Positions 8,249-18,290 of a stretch of DNA of 64,000 nt are shown here, piece after piece. The stretch is from Janthinobacterium sp. ROICE36 (GTDB lineage Bacteria; Pseudomonadota; Gammaproteobacteria; Burkholderiales; Burkholderiaceae_D), in NCBI RefSeq assembly GCF_002869965.1, contig NZ_PEBS01000003.1, forward strand, positions 1 to 64,000, in the 5' to 3' direction. A model generated the notes under the pieces. It did not search any database. It was given only the letters and a program-made list of their open reading frames with translations, and had not been told where the DNA came from. The position numbers and the translations under genes were made by a program. Each line of letters begins with the position of its first letter. Within the stretch, counting starts at the first letter, position 1.

Positions 8249-9469
8249 TTACTTGAGTAGCGAATTCTTGGCGATTCGCTTCGAGATTTCGGAAATCAGC
8301 TGGCGCGCCAGGTTCAGTTTCGAGGCGCGCGGCAGCACGGTATGGCCTTCTTCATCGAACAGGATGATGGTGTTGTCGTCCTGGCCGAAGGTGTTCTGGC
8401 CGATATTGCCAACCAGCAAGGGAATGCCTTTTTTCTCGCGCTTGGTCGAACCGAATTCCACCAGGTTTTCCGATTCGGCGGCAAAGCCCACGCAGTAGGG
8501 ATAGCCGGCCAGGTTGGTGCGTGCCGCCACGGTGGCCAGGATGTCGGGATTTTGCCCGAACTGCAGTTCGGGCACTGAGCCGTCGGCCTGCTTTTTCATC
8601 TTCTGTTCGCTGGCGTTGGCGACGCGCCAGTCGGCCACGGCGGCTACGGCGACGAAGACATGCTGGCCGTCGACGTGGGCCAGTACCGCATCATGCATCT
8701 GCTGCGCGCTTTGCACATCGATGCGGCACACGCCGAACGGCGCGTCCAGGGCCGTCGGACCGGAAATAAGCAGCACCTCGGCGCCCGCTTCGCGCGCCGC
8801 GCGCGCCACCGCATAGCCCATCTTGCCCGAAGACAGATTGGTGATACCGCGTACGGGGTCGATGGCTTCAAAGGTGGGACCGGCCGTGACCAGCACGCGC
8901 CTGCCCGCCAGGACTTTCGGCTGGAACGCGGCGATCAGCTCCGTCAGCAGCTGTTCCGGTTCCAGCATGCGGCCCAGGCCAACTTCGCCGCAGGCCTGTT
9001 CGCCGGCCGCAGGGCCAAATAACTTGATGCCGTCGTCGCGCAGCTGCTGCACATTGCGCTGCGTGGCCGGGTTCTGCCACATTTCCACGTTCATGGCCGG
9101 CGCCACCAGCAGGGGCAGGTGGGCGGGGCGGGCCAGGCACAGGGTCGACAGCAAGTCGTCGCACACGCCGTGCGCCAGCTTGCGCAGAAAATCGGCCGAA
9201 CACGGTGCGATCAGGATGGCATCGGCGTGGCGCGTCAAATCGATATGCGCCATGTTGTTGGCTATGCGCGCATCCCACTGGCTGGTGTGCACGGGATGGC
9301 CCGACAGCGCCTGCATCGTCACGGCCGTGATGAAGTGGCTGGCCGCATCCGTCATCACCACTTGCACCGAGGCGCCAGACTTGGTCAGCGCGCGGCACAG
9401 TTCCGCCGCCTTGTAGCAGGCGACGCCGCCCGAGAGTCCCAGGACGATTTTTTTGCCGGACAATTCCAT
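8249..9469 (-). CDS. coaBC: Phosphopantothenoylcysteine decarboxylase / phosphopantothenate-cysteine ligase
   Basis: This bifunctional enzyme makes 4'-phosphopantetheine from phosphopantothenate in coenzyme A synthesis. The N-terminal flavin-dependent CoaC half has [14 protein letters not shown], the catalytic His in [21 protein letters not shown] and the Cys in [10 protein letters not shown]. The C-terminal CoaB half begins near residue 190 with [22 protein letters not shown]. The 406-residue length is normal. It starts 17 nt after the stop of lspA and belongs to the leftward ileS-lspA-coaBC-dut run. Confidence 0.96.
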   Translation of the reverse strand: MELSGKKIVLGLSGGVACYKAAELCRALTKSGASVQVVMTDAASHFITAVTMQALSGHPVHTSQWDARIANNMAHIDLTRHADAILIAPCSADFLRKLAHGVCDDLLSTLCLARPAHLPLLVAPAMNVEMWQNPATQRNVQQLRDDGIKLFGPAAGEQACGEVGLGRMLEPEQLLTELIAAFQPKVLAGRRVLVTAGPTFEAIDPVRGITNLSSGKMGYAVARAAREAGAEVLLISGPTALDAPFGVCRIDVQSAQQMHDAVLAHVDGQHVFVAVAAVADWRVANASEQKMKKQADGSVPELQFGQNPDILATVAARTNLAGYPYCVGFAAESENLVEFGSTKREKKGIPLLVGNIGQNTFGQDDNTIILFDEEGHTVLPRASKLNLARQLISEISKRIAKNSLLK

Positions 9470-9486
9470 GCCGTTCTCCTGCGTGT

Positions 9487-9996
9487 TTATTTGTTTACCC
9501 GGCGTAGTTCATCGATGATGAACAGGGCCGCGCCGATGCAGATGGCGCTGTCGGCGATGTTGAAGGCGGGGAAATGGCCCCAGCTTTTCCAGTGGAAGTC
9601 GAGGAAGTCGACCACATGGCCGTAGATCAGGCGGTCGATGGCGTTACCCAGCGCGCCGCCAAGGATCAGCGCCAGGGCCCAGCAGAACATGCGCTGGCCG
9701 GCGTGCTTTTTCAGCAGATAAATGATGTAGATGGCTGCTGCCAGGGCGATGGCGGTGAAGAAATAGCGCTGCCAGCCGCCCTGGTCGGACAAGAAGCTGA
9801 ACGCGGCGCCCTTGTTATACGCGAGCACCAGATTGAAATACGAGGTGATGACCATCTCCTGCGCATAGCGGAAGGTCTTCAGGATCGTGATCTTGGTGAT
9901 CTGGTCGAACAGGATGACGATGGCGGCAATGCCCAGCCAGGGTACCAGCGACGATGAAGAGGACGATTTCGATGAAAAACGGTTTTTAGTGGCCAT
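9487..9996 (-). CDS. lspA: Lipoprotein signal peptidase (signal peptidase II)
   Basis: This inner-membrane aspartyl protease cleaves signal peptides from diacylglyceryl-modified prolipoproteins. The 169-aa protein has four hydrophobic spans and both catalytic-Asp motifs: [18 protein letters not shown] and [11 protein letters not shown]. The Ser-rich N-terminus ([13 protein letters not shown]) is a cytoplasmic extension. It follows ileS, the usual order in proteobacteria, with a 94-nt gap that contains a strong stem-loop. Confidence 0.97.
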   Translation of the reverse strand: MATKNRFSSKSSSSSSLVPWLGIAAIVILFDQITKITILKTFRYAQEMVITSYFNLVLAYNKGAAFSFLSDQGGWQRYFFTAIALAAAIYIIYLLKKHAGQRMFCWALALILGGALGNAIDRLIYGHVVDFLDFHWKSWGHFPAFNIADSAICIGAALFIIDELRRVNK

Positions 9997-10016
9997 ATTT
10001 TTCCAGGGAAGATAAA

Positions 10017-10046
10017 GCCGCCGCTACTCTTGCGGGCAGCGGCGGT
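10017..10046 (-). terminator. Stem-loop between ileS and lspA
   Basis: GCCGCCGCT at 10017-10025 pairs with AGCGGCGGT at 10038-10046 around a 12-nt loop. On the minus strand the stem is followed by TTTATCTT, a weak U-tract. It may attenuate transcription between ileS and lspA or protect mRNA ends. Readthrough into lspA is expected because no separate lspA promoter was seen. Confidence 0.45.
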
Positions 10047-10090
10047 GGGAAGCGGTCGGGAGCGGGTATGAATTCCCGCCCCGCAGCGTT

Positions 10091-12991
10091 TTAAGCGTAG
10101 CGGCGAACCTCGCCCTTGCCAAACAGGTTGCTGACGCAGCGGCCGCACAGGGTAGCATGGGCGGCATCCGTGCCCACGTCGCTGCGGTAGTGCCAGCAGC
10201 GCTCGCACTTCGGCGCCGTCGACGCGGCCACGAGCACTTCCTCGGCCGCTTCGTCAGCCACTTCGGCTACCGTTGCCTGCGAGGTAATGAAGACGAATTT
10301 CAAGTCCTCGCCCAGGGTCGTCAACAGCTTGTACTTCATCGGCGCGGCCTTGATCGTCAGTTCCGCCTGCAGCGAGGAACCGATGGCGCCCGAGGTGCGC
10401 AAGTCTTCCAGTTGCTTCGTCACGTCCGTGCGCACGGCGCGCAGGGCCGTGTATTTCTCCAGCAGGTCGGCGGCATCCGACACTTGCGGCAGTTGCCACC
10501 AGGTTTGCGTGAAGATGGTTTCATCGCTGGCGGCATACGCCTCTGCACCGGCGAAGACGGCCCAGGCTTCTTCGGCCGTGAACGACAGGGCCGGGGCCAT
10601 CAGGCGCAGCAGGCTTTGCGTGATATGCCACAGGGCCGTCTGCGCCGAACGGCGCGCGTGCGACGTCAAGCCCGAAGTGTACAAACGGTCCTTCAGGATG
10701 TCCAGGTAGAAGCCGCCCAGGTCTTCCGAGCAGTACGTTTGCAGCTTCGACACGACCGGGTGGAATTCGTAGCGCGCGTAGTTGTTTTCGATCTGCGTTT
10801 GCAGCGAGGCCATGTTGGCCAGCGCATAGCGGTCGATTTCGAACATCTCCGCCACCGGCACGGCGTCCGTGGCCGGATTGAAGTCCGAGGTATTGGCCAG
10901 CAGGAAGCGCAGGGTGTTGCGGATGCGGCGGTACGATTCGGTCACGCGTTTCAGGATTTCGTCGGAGATCGACAGCTCGCCCGTATAATCGGTCGAGGCG
11001 ATCCACAGGCGCAGGATGTCCGCGCCCAGGGTGTCCGAGATCTTTTGCGGCGCCAAAGTATTGCCCAGCGATTTCGACATCTTCTTGCCTTCGCCATCGA
11101 CCGTGAAACCGTGCGTCAGCAGGGCCTTGTACGGTGGACGGCCGTTCAGCATCGACGACACCAGCAGGGACGAGTGGAACCAGCCGCGATGCTGGTCCGA
11201 GCCTTCCAGGTACAGGTCGGCCGGGAATTGCAGCTGCGTCGAGTGCGAACCGTGGCCTTGCGGGCCGCCCAGCACCGTCTGGTGCGTGGCGCCGGAATCG
11301 AACCACACGTCCAGCGTGTCCTTGTTCTTGGCGTAGATGGCCGCTTCGTCGCCGATCAGGTCTTGCAAGTCCAGCGCCTGCCATGCTTCGATGCCGTTCT
11401 TCTCAATCAGCTTGGCCACTTGCTCCAGCAGTTCCGGCGTGCGCGGATGCAGGTCGCCCGTTTCCTTGTGCACGATGAAGGCCATCGGCACGCCCCACTG
11501 GCGCTGGCGCGACAGGGTCCAGTCAGGGCGGTTGGCGATCATGCCGTGCAGGCGCGCCTGGCCCCAGTCAGGGAAGAACTCGGTGTCGGCGATGCCTTTC
11601 AATGCCGTCTCGCGCAGGGTCGCGCCGCCGTCCTTCGGCGTCACGTCCATGCCGGCGAACCACTGCGAGGTGGCGCGGTAGATGATCGGCGTCTTATGGC
11701 GCCAGCAATGCATGTAGCTGTGGTCGAACATCTTGACTTCGAACAGGGCGCCCGCTTCTTTCAGGGCGGCGCAGATCGGTTTCGACGCTTCCCAGATGCT
11801 CATGCCGCCGAACAGGGGCAGGGTGGAGGCGAACTTGCCGTCGCCCATGACGGGCTTGATGATGTCGTCGTCCTTCATGCCGTGCGCCTTGCACGAGATG
11901 AAGTCGTCCAGGCCATAGGCTGGCGCCGAGTGCACCACGCCCGTGCCGCTTTCCGTGGTCACGTATTCGGCCAGGTACAGCGGCGAGAGACGGTCATAGA
12001 AAGCGTCCGCCGCATGCAGCGGGTGGCGGAAGCTGATGCCCGCCAGGGCCGCGCCGTCGCAGGTGGCGATCGTCGTGCCTTCGAGCTTGAAGCGCGCCAG
12101 GCTGGCCACGACCAGGTCTTGCGCCAGGATCAGCAGCTGCGGCTGGCCATCGCGCTCGGTTTTCACCAGCGCGTATTTGACTTCCGGGTGTACGTTCAGC
12201 GCCTGGTTCGACGGGATGGTCCACGGCGTGGTGGTCCAGATGACGATGAAACCGTTCTCCGTCGGCAGCGATGGCAGGCCGAATGCAGCCGCCAATTTTT
12301 CCGGTTCGGCGAACTTGAATCCCACGTCGATGGCAGGATCGCGCTTTTCCGCGTATTCCACTTCCGCTTCGGCCAGCGCCGACTGGCAGTCGAAACACCA
12401 GTTGACGGGCTTCAGGCCGCGGTAGACATAGCCTTTTTCCAGCAGCTTGCCCAGCGCGCGCAATTCGTCGGCTTCATTGCCGTGCGCCATGGTCAGATAC
12501 GGGTTGTCCCACTCGCCCAGCACGCCCAGGCGGATGAAATCTTTTTTCTGGCGCTCGACCTGCACGTTGGCATAGGCGCGGGCCTTTTCCAGCACGTCGG
12601 CCGTCGGCAGGTTCTTGCCATGCAGTTTTTCGATCTGGATCTCGATCGGCATACCGTGGCAATCCCAGCCAGGTACATATGGCGCGTCGAAACCGGACAG
12701 CGAGCGCGACTTGACGACCATGTCTTTCAGGATCTTGTTGACGGCGTGGCCCAGGTGGATATCGCCATTCGCGTACGGCGGACCGTCATGCAGGATGAAT
12801 TTCGGACGGCCGGCGGCAGCTTTGCGCACGCGCTCGTAAATCTTCTTGTCTTGCCATTGCTGTACCCATTGCGGCTCACGCTTGGCCATGTCGCCGCGCA
12901 TCGGGAACGGGGTTTCCGTCATGTTGACCGGGTATTTACTTTCAGGCTTCTTGTTCTGCTTGGGCGTGGCGGGCTTGTTTTGATCGGACAT
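10091..12991 (-). CDS. ileS: Isoleucyl-tRNA synthetase
   Basis: This class I synthetase charges tRNA-Ile with isoleucine. In the 966 residues the HIGH signature appears as HLGH within [20 protein letters not shown], and KMSKS appears in [11 protein letters not shown]. The large CP1 editing domain lies between them. The C-terminal zinc finger has two CxxC pairs (CERCWHY and LCGRC near the end). The tandem ribF-ileS-lspA arrangement matches many proteobacteria. Confidence 0.98.
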   Translation of the reverse strand: MSDQNKPATPKQNKKPESKYPVNMTETPFPMRGDMAKREPQWVQQWQDKKIYERVRKAAAGRPKFILHDGPPYANGDIHLGHAVNKILKDMVVKSRSLSGFDAPYVPGWDCHGMPIEIQIEKLHGKNLPTADVLEKARAYANVQVERQKKDFIRLGVLGEWDNPYLTMAHGNEADELRALGKLLEKGYVYRGLKPVNWCFDCQSALAEAEVEYAEKRDPAIDVGFKFAEPEKLAAAFGLPSLPTENGFIVIWTTTPWTIPSNQALNVHPEVKYALVKTERDGQPQLLILAQDLVVASLARFKLEGTTIATCDGAALAGISFRHPLHAADAFYDRLSPLYLAEYVTTESGTGVVHSAPAYGLDDFISCKAHGMKDDDIIKPVMGDGKFASTLPLFGGMSIWEASKPICAALKEAGALFEVKMFDHSYMHCWRHKTPIIYRATSQWFAGMDVTPKDGGATLRETALKGIADTEFFPDWGQARLHGMIANRPDWTLSRQRQWGVPMAFIVHKETGDLHPRTPELLEQVAKLIEKNGIEAWQALDLQDLIGDEAAIYAKNKDTLDVWFDSGATHQTVLGGPQGHGSHSTQLQFPADLYLEGSDQHRGWFHSSLLVSSMLNGRPPYKALLTHGFTVDGEGKKMSKSLGNTLAPQKISDTLGADILRLWIASTDYTGELSISDEILKRVTESYRRIRNTLRFLLANTSDFNPATDAVPVAEMFEIDRYALANMASLQTQIENNYARYEFHPVVSKLQTYCSEDLGGFYLDILKDRLYTSGLTSHARRSAQTALWHITQSLLRLMAPALSFTAEEAWAVFAGAEAYAASDETIFTQTWWQLPQVSDAADLLEKYTALRAVRTDVTKQLEDLRTSGAIGSSLQAELTIKAAPMKYKLLTTLGEDLKFVFITSQATVAEVADEAAEEVLVAASTAPKCERCWHYRSDVGTDAAHATLCGRCVSNLFGKGEVRRYA

Positions 12992-13072
12992 ATTCTTCTT
13001 TAATGGTATGGAGTATATTTTTGCAGCGGGTTTGTGGCGGCAAGTGCCGCCAGGCAGCGGAGTTGGCCGGCG

Positions 13073-14044
13073 TCAAATTCGGTCGGTGGCGGTAATGGCG
13101 CCGCTGCGCTGCTCAAAATAGGCGCGCGCCTGGTTCGAGTCGCGCTCGATGGCGGCCGTCAGGGTCGGCAAGTCGTCATACTTTTCTTCGTCGCGCAGCT
13201 TTTCCAAAAACTCCACGCGGACCAGCTTGCCGTAACAGGATTGATTGAAATCAAACAGATGCACTTCCAGCAAGACGCGGCCGCTGTCGTCGACGGTAGG
13301 GCGCACGCCCAGGCTGGCCACGGCGGGCAGCGGCTGCAACGCCAGGCCGTGCACTTGCACGATGAAGACGCCGGACAGGGCGGGGCGGTGCGCCACGCGC
13401 AGGTTCAAGGTGGGGAAGCCGAGGGTGCGGCCCAGTTTCTGGCCGTGGATGACATGGCCGGAAATGGCGTAAGGGTGGCCCAGCAACTGCGTGGCCAGGG
13501 GGAAATTTCCGGCGGCCAGGGCCAGGCGCACAGCGGACGAGGAGATGCGCGTGCTGCCATTCATGACGGTCGGCAAAGTTTCCACATGGAAACCGTATTC
13601 GCGGCCCGCTTCCTGCAGCATGGCCACGTCGCCGGCACGCCTGGCGCCGTAGCAGAAATCGTCGCCGACCATCAGCCATTTCACGTGCAAGCCGTCGACG
13701 AGGACTTTTTGCGTGAATTCCTGCGGCGTCAAGGCGGCGAACTGGGCGCTGAAGTGTTCGACGACGACACGGTCGATGCCGGCGTCGTCCAGCGATTGCA
13801 GCTTGTCGCGCAAGTTGGCGATGCGCTGCGGGGCTTTGGACAGGTCGCCCGCGCGCTGCGCGAAAAATTCGCGCGGGTGCGGTTCGAACGTCATCACGGC
13901 CGCTTCAATGCCGAGTTCGGTCGCCGCGCCGCGCACGCGCGCCAGCAAGGCTTGATGGCCGATGTGGACACCGTCAAAATTGCCGATGGTCAGAGCGCAA
14001 GGCGCTCGTGCATGGGCATTGGGAAGTCCGCGGAATACCTTCAT
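13073..14044 (-). CDS. ribF: Bifunctional riboflavin kinase / FAD synthetase
   Basis: It converts riboflavin to FMN and then FAD. The 323-aa protein opens with the nucleotidyltransferase domain (LTIGNFDGVHIGHQALLARV, containing the HxGH-type motif). It ends with the flavokinase domain (GQKLGRTLGFPTLNL and a YGKLVRVEFLEKLRDEEKYD tail). It is the first gene of the leftward ileS-lspA-coaBC-dut run, and a terminator for the preceding TPR gene sits about 100 nt upstream. Confidence 0.96.
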   Translation of the reverse strand: MKVFRGLPNAHARAPCALTIGNFDGVHIGHQALLARVRGAATELGIEAAVMTFEPHPREFFAQRAGDLSKAPQRIANLRDKLQSLDDAGIDRVVVEHFSAQFAALTPQEFTQKVLVDGLHVKWLMVGDDFCYGARRAGDVAMLQEAGREYGFHVETLPTVMNGSTRISSSAVRLALAAGNFPLATQLLGHPYAISGHVIHGQKLGRTLGFPTLNLRVAHRPALSGVFIVQVHGLALQPLPAVASLGVRPTVDDSGRVLLEVHLFDFNQSCYGKLVRVEFLEKLRDEEKYDDLPTLTAAIERDSNQARAYFEQRSGAITATDRI

Positions 14045-14148
14045 AGGAATCTGATGAAAAACTGTGCCAAAAGGGGGATTATACGGACTGTTTCAGGGAT
14101 GCACACCCGGCAGGGCGGGCGCAGGGGCAATTTCACTGCTGAAATGAT

Positions 14149-14187
14149 AAAAAGCGTTGCCGGCAAGTGTGCTGGCAACGCTTTTTT
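14149..14187 (-). terminator. Rho-independent terminator of the tonB-exbB-exbD-TPR operon
   Basis: AAAAAGCGTTGCC at 14149-14161 pairs with GGCAACGCTTTTT at 14174-14186 around a 12-nt loop, flanked by A and T runs. It lies about 43 nt beyond the stop of the TPR gene. Because the flanks are symmetrical it could also stop transcription in the other direction. Confidence 0.85.
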
Positions 14188-14229
14188 GTGGCACTCGACT
14201 AGCTGCCCGACCTATCCTGAGATGTCGTC

Positions 14230-15441
14230 TTATTTATTCATCAGTATCCAGTAACGTGCCAGGTCTGCCGCGCCATCGGTACCCTTGACAGTTTTCAGCG
14301 TAGTCGATGCGTTGGCTTTCTTGCCTGCGTGGAGGTAGGCGATGCCCAGATGCAGCTTGGCTTCTTCCGCATATTTGGCGGTGCCCATCTTCACGGCGTC
14401 GTTCATCAAGCCCAGGCCCTTGTCGGTCTGGCCATCGTACACCAGAGCGAAGCCCAGCTTGCTCAAGCTGTCGGCGTCCTTGTTCTTCACGTCTTCCGCT
14501 TCCGACTTGGCCGCGCTGGCTTTCAGGTCAGCCTGGGTTTTCAGGGCCAGGTCTTTCAGGCGCTGGTGACGGGCGGCATCGGCGCCGGTGCCCAGCACGC
14601 CTTTTTTGTAGCCTTGCTCGATGATGCTCAACGCTTCGCCAGGATTACCCGCTTGCAGGGCCAGTTGGCTGATTTCCATGTATTCGGACGGCTTGGTGAA
14701 CAGGCCGTTGGCCAGGCGCAGGCGCTGGACGTCCAGGCCCAGGCGTTGCGAGAAGCCAGGCTTGCCCGAAACGCGGTTCAGCAGGTCAGCCCAGTAGCTG
14801 GTTTTCGGATAAGCCGAGGCCAGTTTTTCCAGGGTGGCCACGTAGCCGGCCTTGTCGTTTTGCTTCAACTGGATGTTGGCCAGCATTTGCAGGCTCCCTT
14901 CCGAGTTGCCGCCGCGCGCTTGCAGTTCCTTGGCCGCTTCGGCGTAGTTGCCGCTGACGTAGTAGGTCTGGATCAGCAGTTCGCGCATCTGCGAGTCTTC
15001 GCGGTCTTTCAGCGAACGTTTGATCCAGGTGATGGTATTGGGCCAGTCCTTGGCGCGGTAGTACATGCCTGCCAGCGCTTGCGTGAATTTGGGGGCTTCG
15101 GCGGCGCTCAGGCGGCCGGAATTGATGACGGCTTCAAAAGCCTTGATGGCGGCGCCGTTATCGCCGGCGGCAGCAGCGGCCGAGGCGCGCACGCGCTCGA
15201 TCTGATAGCTTTCAAAGGCGGTCTTGTTGCTGACGTTGTCAGCTTCGCGCAGCTTGGCCAGCGCTTCCTTGTTTTTGCCGCTGCTAACGAGTTTTTGCGC
15301 TTCTTGCAGTGGCTTGCCCACTTCGGCACGCACGGTGTCTGCGGCGTATGCCAGCGAGCCCAGGCCGATTACGGGAGTTGCTGCGGTAAAACCGATAGCG
15401 GCCATGACGAGGCCGAGATGAGCGAGACGAAACTTGGACAT
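14230..15441 (-). CDS. Periplasmic TPR protein of the TonB operon
   Basis: The 403-aa protein has a Sec signal peptide (about residues 1-34, ending LAYA). It then has tetratricopeptide-like helical repeats: VGKPLQEAQKLVSSGKNKEAL, AAGDNGAAIKAFEAVINSG, YVSGNYAEAAKELQARGG and LHLGIAYLHAGKKANASTTL. It is the last gene of the tonB-exbB-exbD-exbD operon, and a terminator follows. TPR partners of TonB systems are known in Vibrio and related organisms, where they are needed for uptake. A similar helper role is inferred here. No enzymatic motif was seen. Confidence 0.8.
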   Translation of the reverse strand: MSKFRLAHLGLVMAAIGFTAATPVIGLGSLAYAADTVRAEVGKPLQEAQKLVSSGKNKEALAKLREADNVSNKTAFESYQIERVRASAAAAAGDNGAAIKAFEAVINSGRLSAAEAPKFTQALAGMYYRAKDWPNTITWIKRSLKDREDSQMRELLIQTYYVSGNYAEAAKELQARGGNSEGSLQMLANIQLKQNDKAGYVATLEKLASAYPKTSYWADLLNRVSGKPGFSQRLGLDVQRLRLANGLFTKPSEYMEISQLALQAGNPGEALSIIEQGYKKGVLGTGADAARHQRLKDLALKTQADLKASAAKSEAEDVKNKDADSLSKLGFALVYDGQTDKGLGLMNDAVKMGTAKYAEEAKLHLGIAYLHAGKKANASTTLKTVKGTDGAADLARYWILMNK

Positions 15442-15519
15442 GAGAAAGTCTTTCAGTAAAAAGCGAATAGGCAGGAAGTCCTGCCTATTCGGATGTAAAG
15501 AGAACCTGATTGCTGTAGC

Positions 15520-15951
15520 TTACTGGAATTGCTCGTTGCCGACCAGACCGATTTTGGTCACGCCCAGACGCTGCGCCGACGCCATCACACCGGCGACGAC
15601 TTTATATTCCACCAGCTTGTTCGGACGCAAATGCACTTCCGGCTGATCTGCTTGCGCAGCAACGTTGCTCAGCTTGGCTTCCAGCGAAGCGCGGTCAGGA
15701 ACGACCTGATTGTCCCACAGGATCGTGCCATCAAAATCGACATCGATCGTGACGACCACTGGTTCGGTTGTCGGTGGCGGCGGGGTGCCGACCGGCATGT
15801 TCAAGTTCACCGAGTGGTTTTGCTTAGGAATCGTGATGATCAACATGATAATCAGCACCAGCATCACGTCGATGAGGGGCGTCATGTTCAGTTCCATCAT
15901 TGGTTCCGGATCCGCGCCTGCTGCGCTTCCCGAACCGACATTCATACTCAT
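15520..15951 (-). CDS. exbD: ExbD/TolR-family protein (second copy)
   Basis: The 143-aa inner-membrane protein has one N-terminal span (LIDVMLVLIIMLIITIP) preceded by the conserved MMELNMTPLID segment, whose Asp is needed for proton-driven energy transfer. A periplasmic domain ends the protein. It differs clearly from the neighbouring exbD (for example TPKQNHSVNLNMPVGTPPPPT after the span), so this is an old paralogue rather than a recent duplication. It lies 105 nt after the first exbD; that gap holds two strong stem-loops. Confidence 0.92.
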   Translation of the reverse strand: MSMNVGSGSAAGADPEPMMELNMTPLIDVMLVLIIMLIITIPKQNHSVNLNMPVGTPPPPTTEPVVVTIDVDFDGTILWDNQVVPDRASLEAKLSNVAAQADQPEVHLRPNKLVEYKVVAGVMASAQRLGVTKIGLVGNEQFQ

Positions 15952-15980
15952 AGTGTTTCCTTTAAGAAGTCCAACGAAGC

Positions 15981-16048
15981 ACCGGGCGAAACTGCCGCCC
16001 GGTCAGCTTCCGGCAGTGGCGTCCCCGAGTTGCCGGGACGCCGCTGCC
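15981..16048. repeat. Tandem stem-loops between the two exbD genes
   Basis: The first hairpin is ACCGGGCG at 15981-15988 with CGCCCGGT at 15996-16003. The second pairs GGCAGTGGCGTCCC at 16012-16025 with GGGACGCCGCTGCC at 16035-16048, with one G-T pair. No T-run follows on the minus strand, so the pair looks like an mRNA-stability or processing element that could set different levels of the two ExbD proteins. Confidence 0.5.
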
Positions 16049-16056
16049 AGTTGCTA

Positions 16057-16485
16057 TCAGCCCTTGTCAGGTGGTTCGGTGATGAAGCCAACCTTCTGGA
16101 TCCCGGCACGTTGGGTCGTGTAAATAACCCGGCCGATCGATTCGTAGCGTGTTTCTTGGTCGCCACGAACGTGTACTTCCGGCTGCGGTACTTTCACTGC
16201 TTCAACTTTAAGATAATCGAACAGTTCGTTCGTGTCTTTCAGTTTGGTCTGGCCCAGGTAAATCTCGCCGTCCTTGTTAACAACGATGTTAACGTTCTCT
16301 GGTTTGGTTTGCAGGGCTTGATTGGCCTCAATCGGCAGATCGATTTTCTGCAGCTTGAGGACAACCGGACTCGTAATCAAGAAAATGATCAGCAAAACCA
16401 ACATGATGTCGACGAGCGGCGTCGTGTTGATTTCTGACATTACTTGATCTTCATCTCCGTTGTCGGAGCCGACGGACATCGACAT
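16057..16485 (-). CDS. exbD: ExbD/TolR-family protein (first copy)
   Basis: The 142-aa protein has the conserved SEINTTPLVDIMLVLLIIFLIT segment, where the Asp at the start of the span is the proton-linked residue, and a C-terminal periplasmic domain (EVHVRGDQETRYESIGRVIY). It starts 5 nt after exbB, indicating coupled expression and complex assembly. Two ExbD proteins with one ExbB and one TonB are also found in Xanthomonas, where the second ExbD has a specialised role. Confidence 0.93.
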   Translation of the reverse strand: MSMSVGSDNGDEDQVMSEINTTPLVDIMLVLLIIFLITSPVVLKLQKIDLPIEANQALQTKPENVNIVVNKDGEIYLGQTKLKDTNELFDYLKVEAVKVPQPEVHVRGDQETRYESIGRVIYTTQRAGIQKVGFITEPPDKG

Positions 16486-16490
16486 GATTC

Positions 16491-17420
16491 TTATCCGATC
16501 TTTTTAGCGCCGGCAGCACGGCCAGCTTCGCTGGTCGACATGACGCCGGAAACCAGAACCGAGTGAACGTCGGCGCTGAACGAGCGGATGTCTTCCATTG
16601 CGGTTTTATTACGACGCACCAGCCAGTTGTAACCGAGAACGGCAGGAACGGCGACCAGCAGACCGAAAGCGGTCATGATCAGGGCTTCACCAACTGGACC
16701 TGCAACTTTGTCGATCGATGCGTTACCGGTCATGCCGATAGCGGTCAGCGCGCCGTAAATACCCCAAACGGTACCGAACAGACCGATAAACGGTGCGGTC
16801 GAACCAACGGTTGCCAGGAACGACAGGCCATCTTGCAGACGCGATTGGACTTTGTCCGAAGCGCGCTGGATCGACATCGTCACCCAGGTCGACAGATCGA
16901 TTTGTTCCAGCAGGGCGCCGTCATGGTGCGCGGTTGCCTTGGTGCCCGATTCAGCGATGAAGCGGAATGGCGAACCTTCACTCAGGGTTGCCGAGCCAGC
17001 AGCGATCGAAGGCGCTTTCCAGAATTTGGAAGCGGCTTCTTTAGATTGCTTGAAGATCTTCATTTGATCGATCAGCTTGGTGATGATGATGTACCAGCTG
17101 CCGATCGACATGATGGACAGGATGATCAGGGTAGCGCGTGGCACGAAGCCGCCGTCCCATACTGCGGACAGGCCGAACGGGTTGTGCACTTCTTCGGTTT
17201 TGGCTGGAGCGGCTGCATCGGCGGCTGGAGCTGCTGCGTCTGCTGCTGGAGCGGCTGCATCTGCGGCAACTGGTGCTGGTGCAGCGTCTGCCGCAGGAGC
17301 CGAAGCGGCAGCCGATGCTGGCGCGTCAGCGAATGCCGGAGCTGCTACCAGAGCGGTAGTAGCGGTAACGGACAACAGAACCGCGGCAAAAAATGCGGAC
17401 AAACGGGTATTCTTAAACAT
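16491..17420 (-). CDS. exbB: MotA/TolQ/ExbB proton channel protein with Ala/Pro-rich N-terminus
   Basis: The 309-aa protein begins with a cleavable signal sequence and a low-complexity periplasmic stretch of repeated APAADAA units (about residues 35-75). An ExbB core with three membrane spans follows (TLIILSIMSIGSWYIIITKL; FLATVGSTAPFIGLFGTVWGIYGAL; GPVGEALIMTAFGLLVAVPAVLGYNWLV). The core conserves the TAPFIGLFGTVWGI motif of the proton channel. It powers TonB together with the two ExbD proteins. The N-terminal extension is longer than in E. coli ExbB, as in some Pseudomonas homologues. Confidence 0.93.
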   Translation of the reverse strand: MFKNTRLSAFFAAVLLSVTATTALVAAPAFADAPASAAASAPAADAAPAPVAADAAAPAADAAAPAADAAAPAKTEEVHNPFGLSAVWDGGFVPRATLIILSIMSIGSWYIIITKLIDQMKIFKQSKEAASKFWKAPSIAAGSATLSEGSPFRFIAESGTKATAHHDGALLEQIDLSTWVTMSIQRASDKVQSRLQDGLSFLATVGSTAPFIGLFGTVWGIYGALTAIGMTGNASIDKVAGPVGEALIMTAFGLLVAVPAVLGYNWLVRRNKTAMEDIRSFSADVHSVLVSGVMSTSEAGRAAGAKKIG

Positions 17421-17506
17421 GCTTCCTCCAAAATTAAAAATAACAGATCGCTGAACGTAATGACAACGAAATCATAGTGTGAGACAGGGGATAACTGTCT
17501 CGGGTA

Positions 17507-18163
17507 TTAATCCAGCGACCAAACGTATTGCATTTGCTGCCAGCCTTGTTCGGCCTTACCGTCAACTGTTGCCGGCTTAAATGTACAGCGGCTGATACCT
17601 TGCACCGCGGCTTTATCCAGGTCTCTGAAGCCGCTGGACTTCACGATCTTCGAATCAGCGACCTTGCCGTCTACACCGATCAGGAACGACAGCGTCACCA
17701 CGCCGGTTTCCTCATTGCGCTGCGACGACTTTGGATAAGCCGGTTTTTCGCAGACACTGAAGTCAACCACGGCCGGTGTACGCACCGATTTGGCTGGTCC
17801 AGGAGTTGGCGTAGGCTGTGCAGGCGGTGCTGGCGGCGCCAATACAGTCGTGGCTGGCTTCACCGCAGTCGTATTTGCAATCACGTTTTGCGGTGGTGGC
17901 GGCTGCTGCACGTTCACCTCGACTGGCGGAATGAATGGCGGCGGTGGCGCCTTCATTTCTGGCGGCGGTGGTGGCGGTGGAAGATCCTTCGGTGGAGGCG
18001 GTTTGACTTCCTCGATAATCTTGGTTTCAACCGGTTCCATCATTTTGGTGACCAACCGTTTGCCCAAGCCCGTCGCGATCCCGTAAGCCGCGAGAACGTG
18101 CAGCAGGACAACGACAGTGATGCCTGTGTAGTTCTTGGGACTTTTCTCGTTCGAAAAATTCAT
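17507..18163 (-). CDS. tonB: TonB-family energy transducer
   Basis: I chose the ATG at 18161-18163, which has GGAGA upstream and gives a normal N-terminus: cytoplasmic tail, one span (ITVVVLLHVLAAYGIATGL), then a Pro-rich spacer with EVKPPPPKDLPPPPPPPEMK, and a C-terminal TonB domain (about residues 140-218). That domain includes YPKSSQRNEETGVVTLSFLI and GFRDLDKAAVQGISRCTF. It carries proton-motive energy from ExbB/ExbD to outer-membrane receptors. It is the first gene of the operon and has a probable promoter 90 nt upstream. Confidence 0.93.
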   Translation of the reverse strand: MNFSNEKSPKNYTGITVVVLLHVLAAYGIATGLGKRLVTKMMEPVETKIIEEVKPPPPKDLPPPPPPPEMKAPPPPFIPPVEVNVQQPPPPQNVIANTTAVKPATTVLAPPAPPAQPTPTPGPAKSVRTPAVVDFSVCEKPAYPKSSQRNEETGVVTLSFLIGVDGKVADSKIVKSSGFRDLDKAAVQGISRCTFKPATVDGKAEQGWQQMQYVWSLD

Positions 18164-18245
18164 GCCTGCTTTCTCCAAATACCATCTCTTGTCTTGCAAC
18201 TGAACCCCAAAATGACGACACAAAGCTCCAGCCGTATCCGGGACG

Positions 18246-18290
18246 TCGCCGAATTATACATACGAATTCTTTATTTTACACAGATTTTTA
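18246..18290 (-). promoter_or_regulatory. Probable promoter of the tonB operon
   Basis: On the minus strand a perfect TATAAT (18253-18258 as ATTATA) lies about 90 nt upstream of the tonB ATG. The -35 region is poor (TGTAAA-like), so an activator may be involved. An inverted repeat GAATT-N9-AATTC (18251-18269) overlaps the -10 box and could be an operator. No convincing Fur box was recognised. Confidence 0.45.

Noticed and set aside
10157-13003. Open frame of over 900 codons on the plus strand opposite ileS
   Set aside because: Shadow of ileS with Arg/Gln/His-biased composition and no domain.
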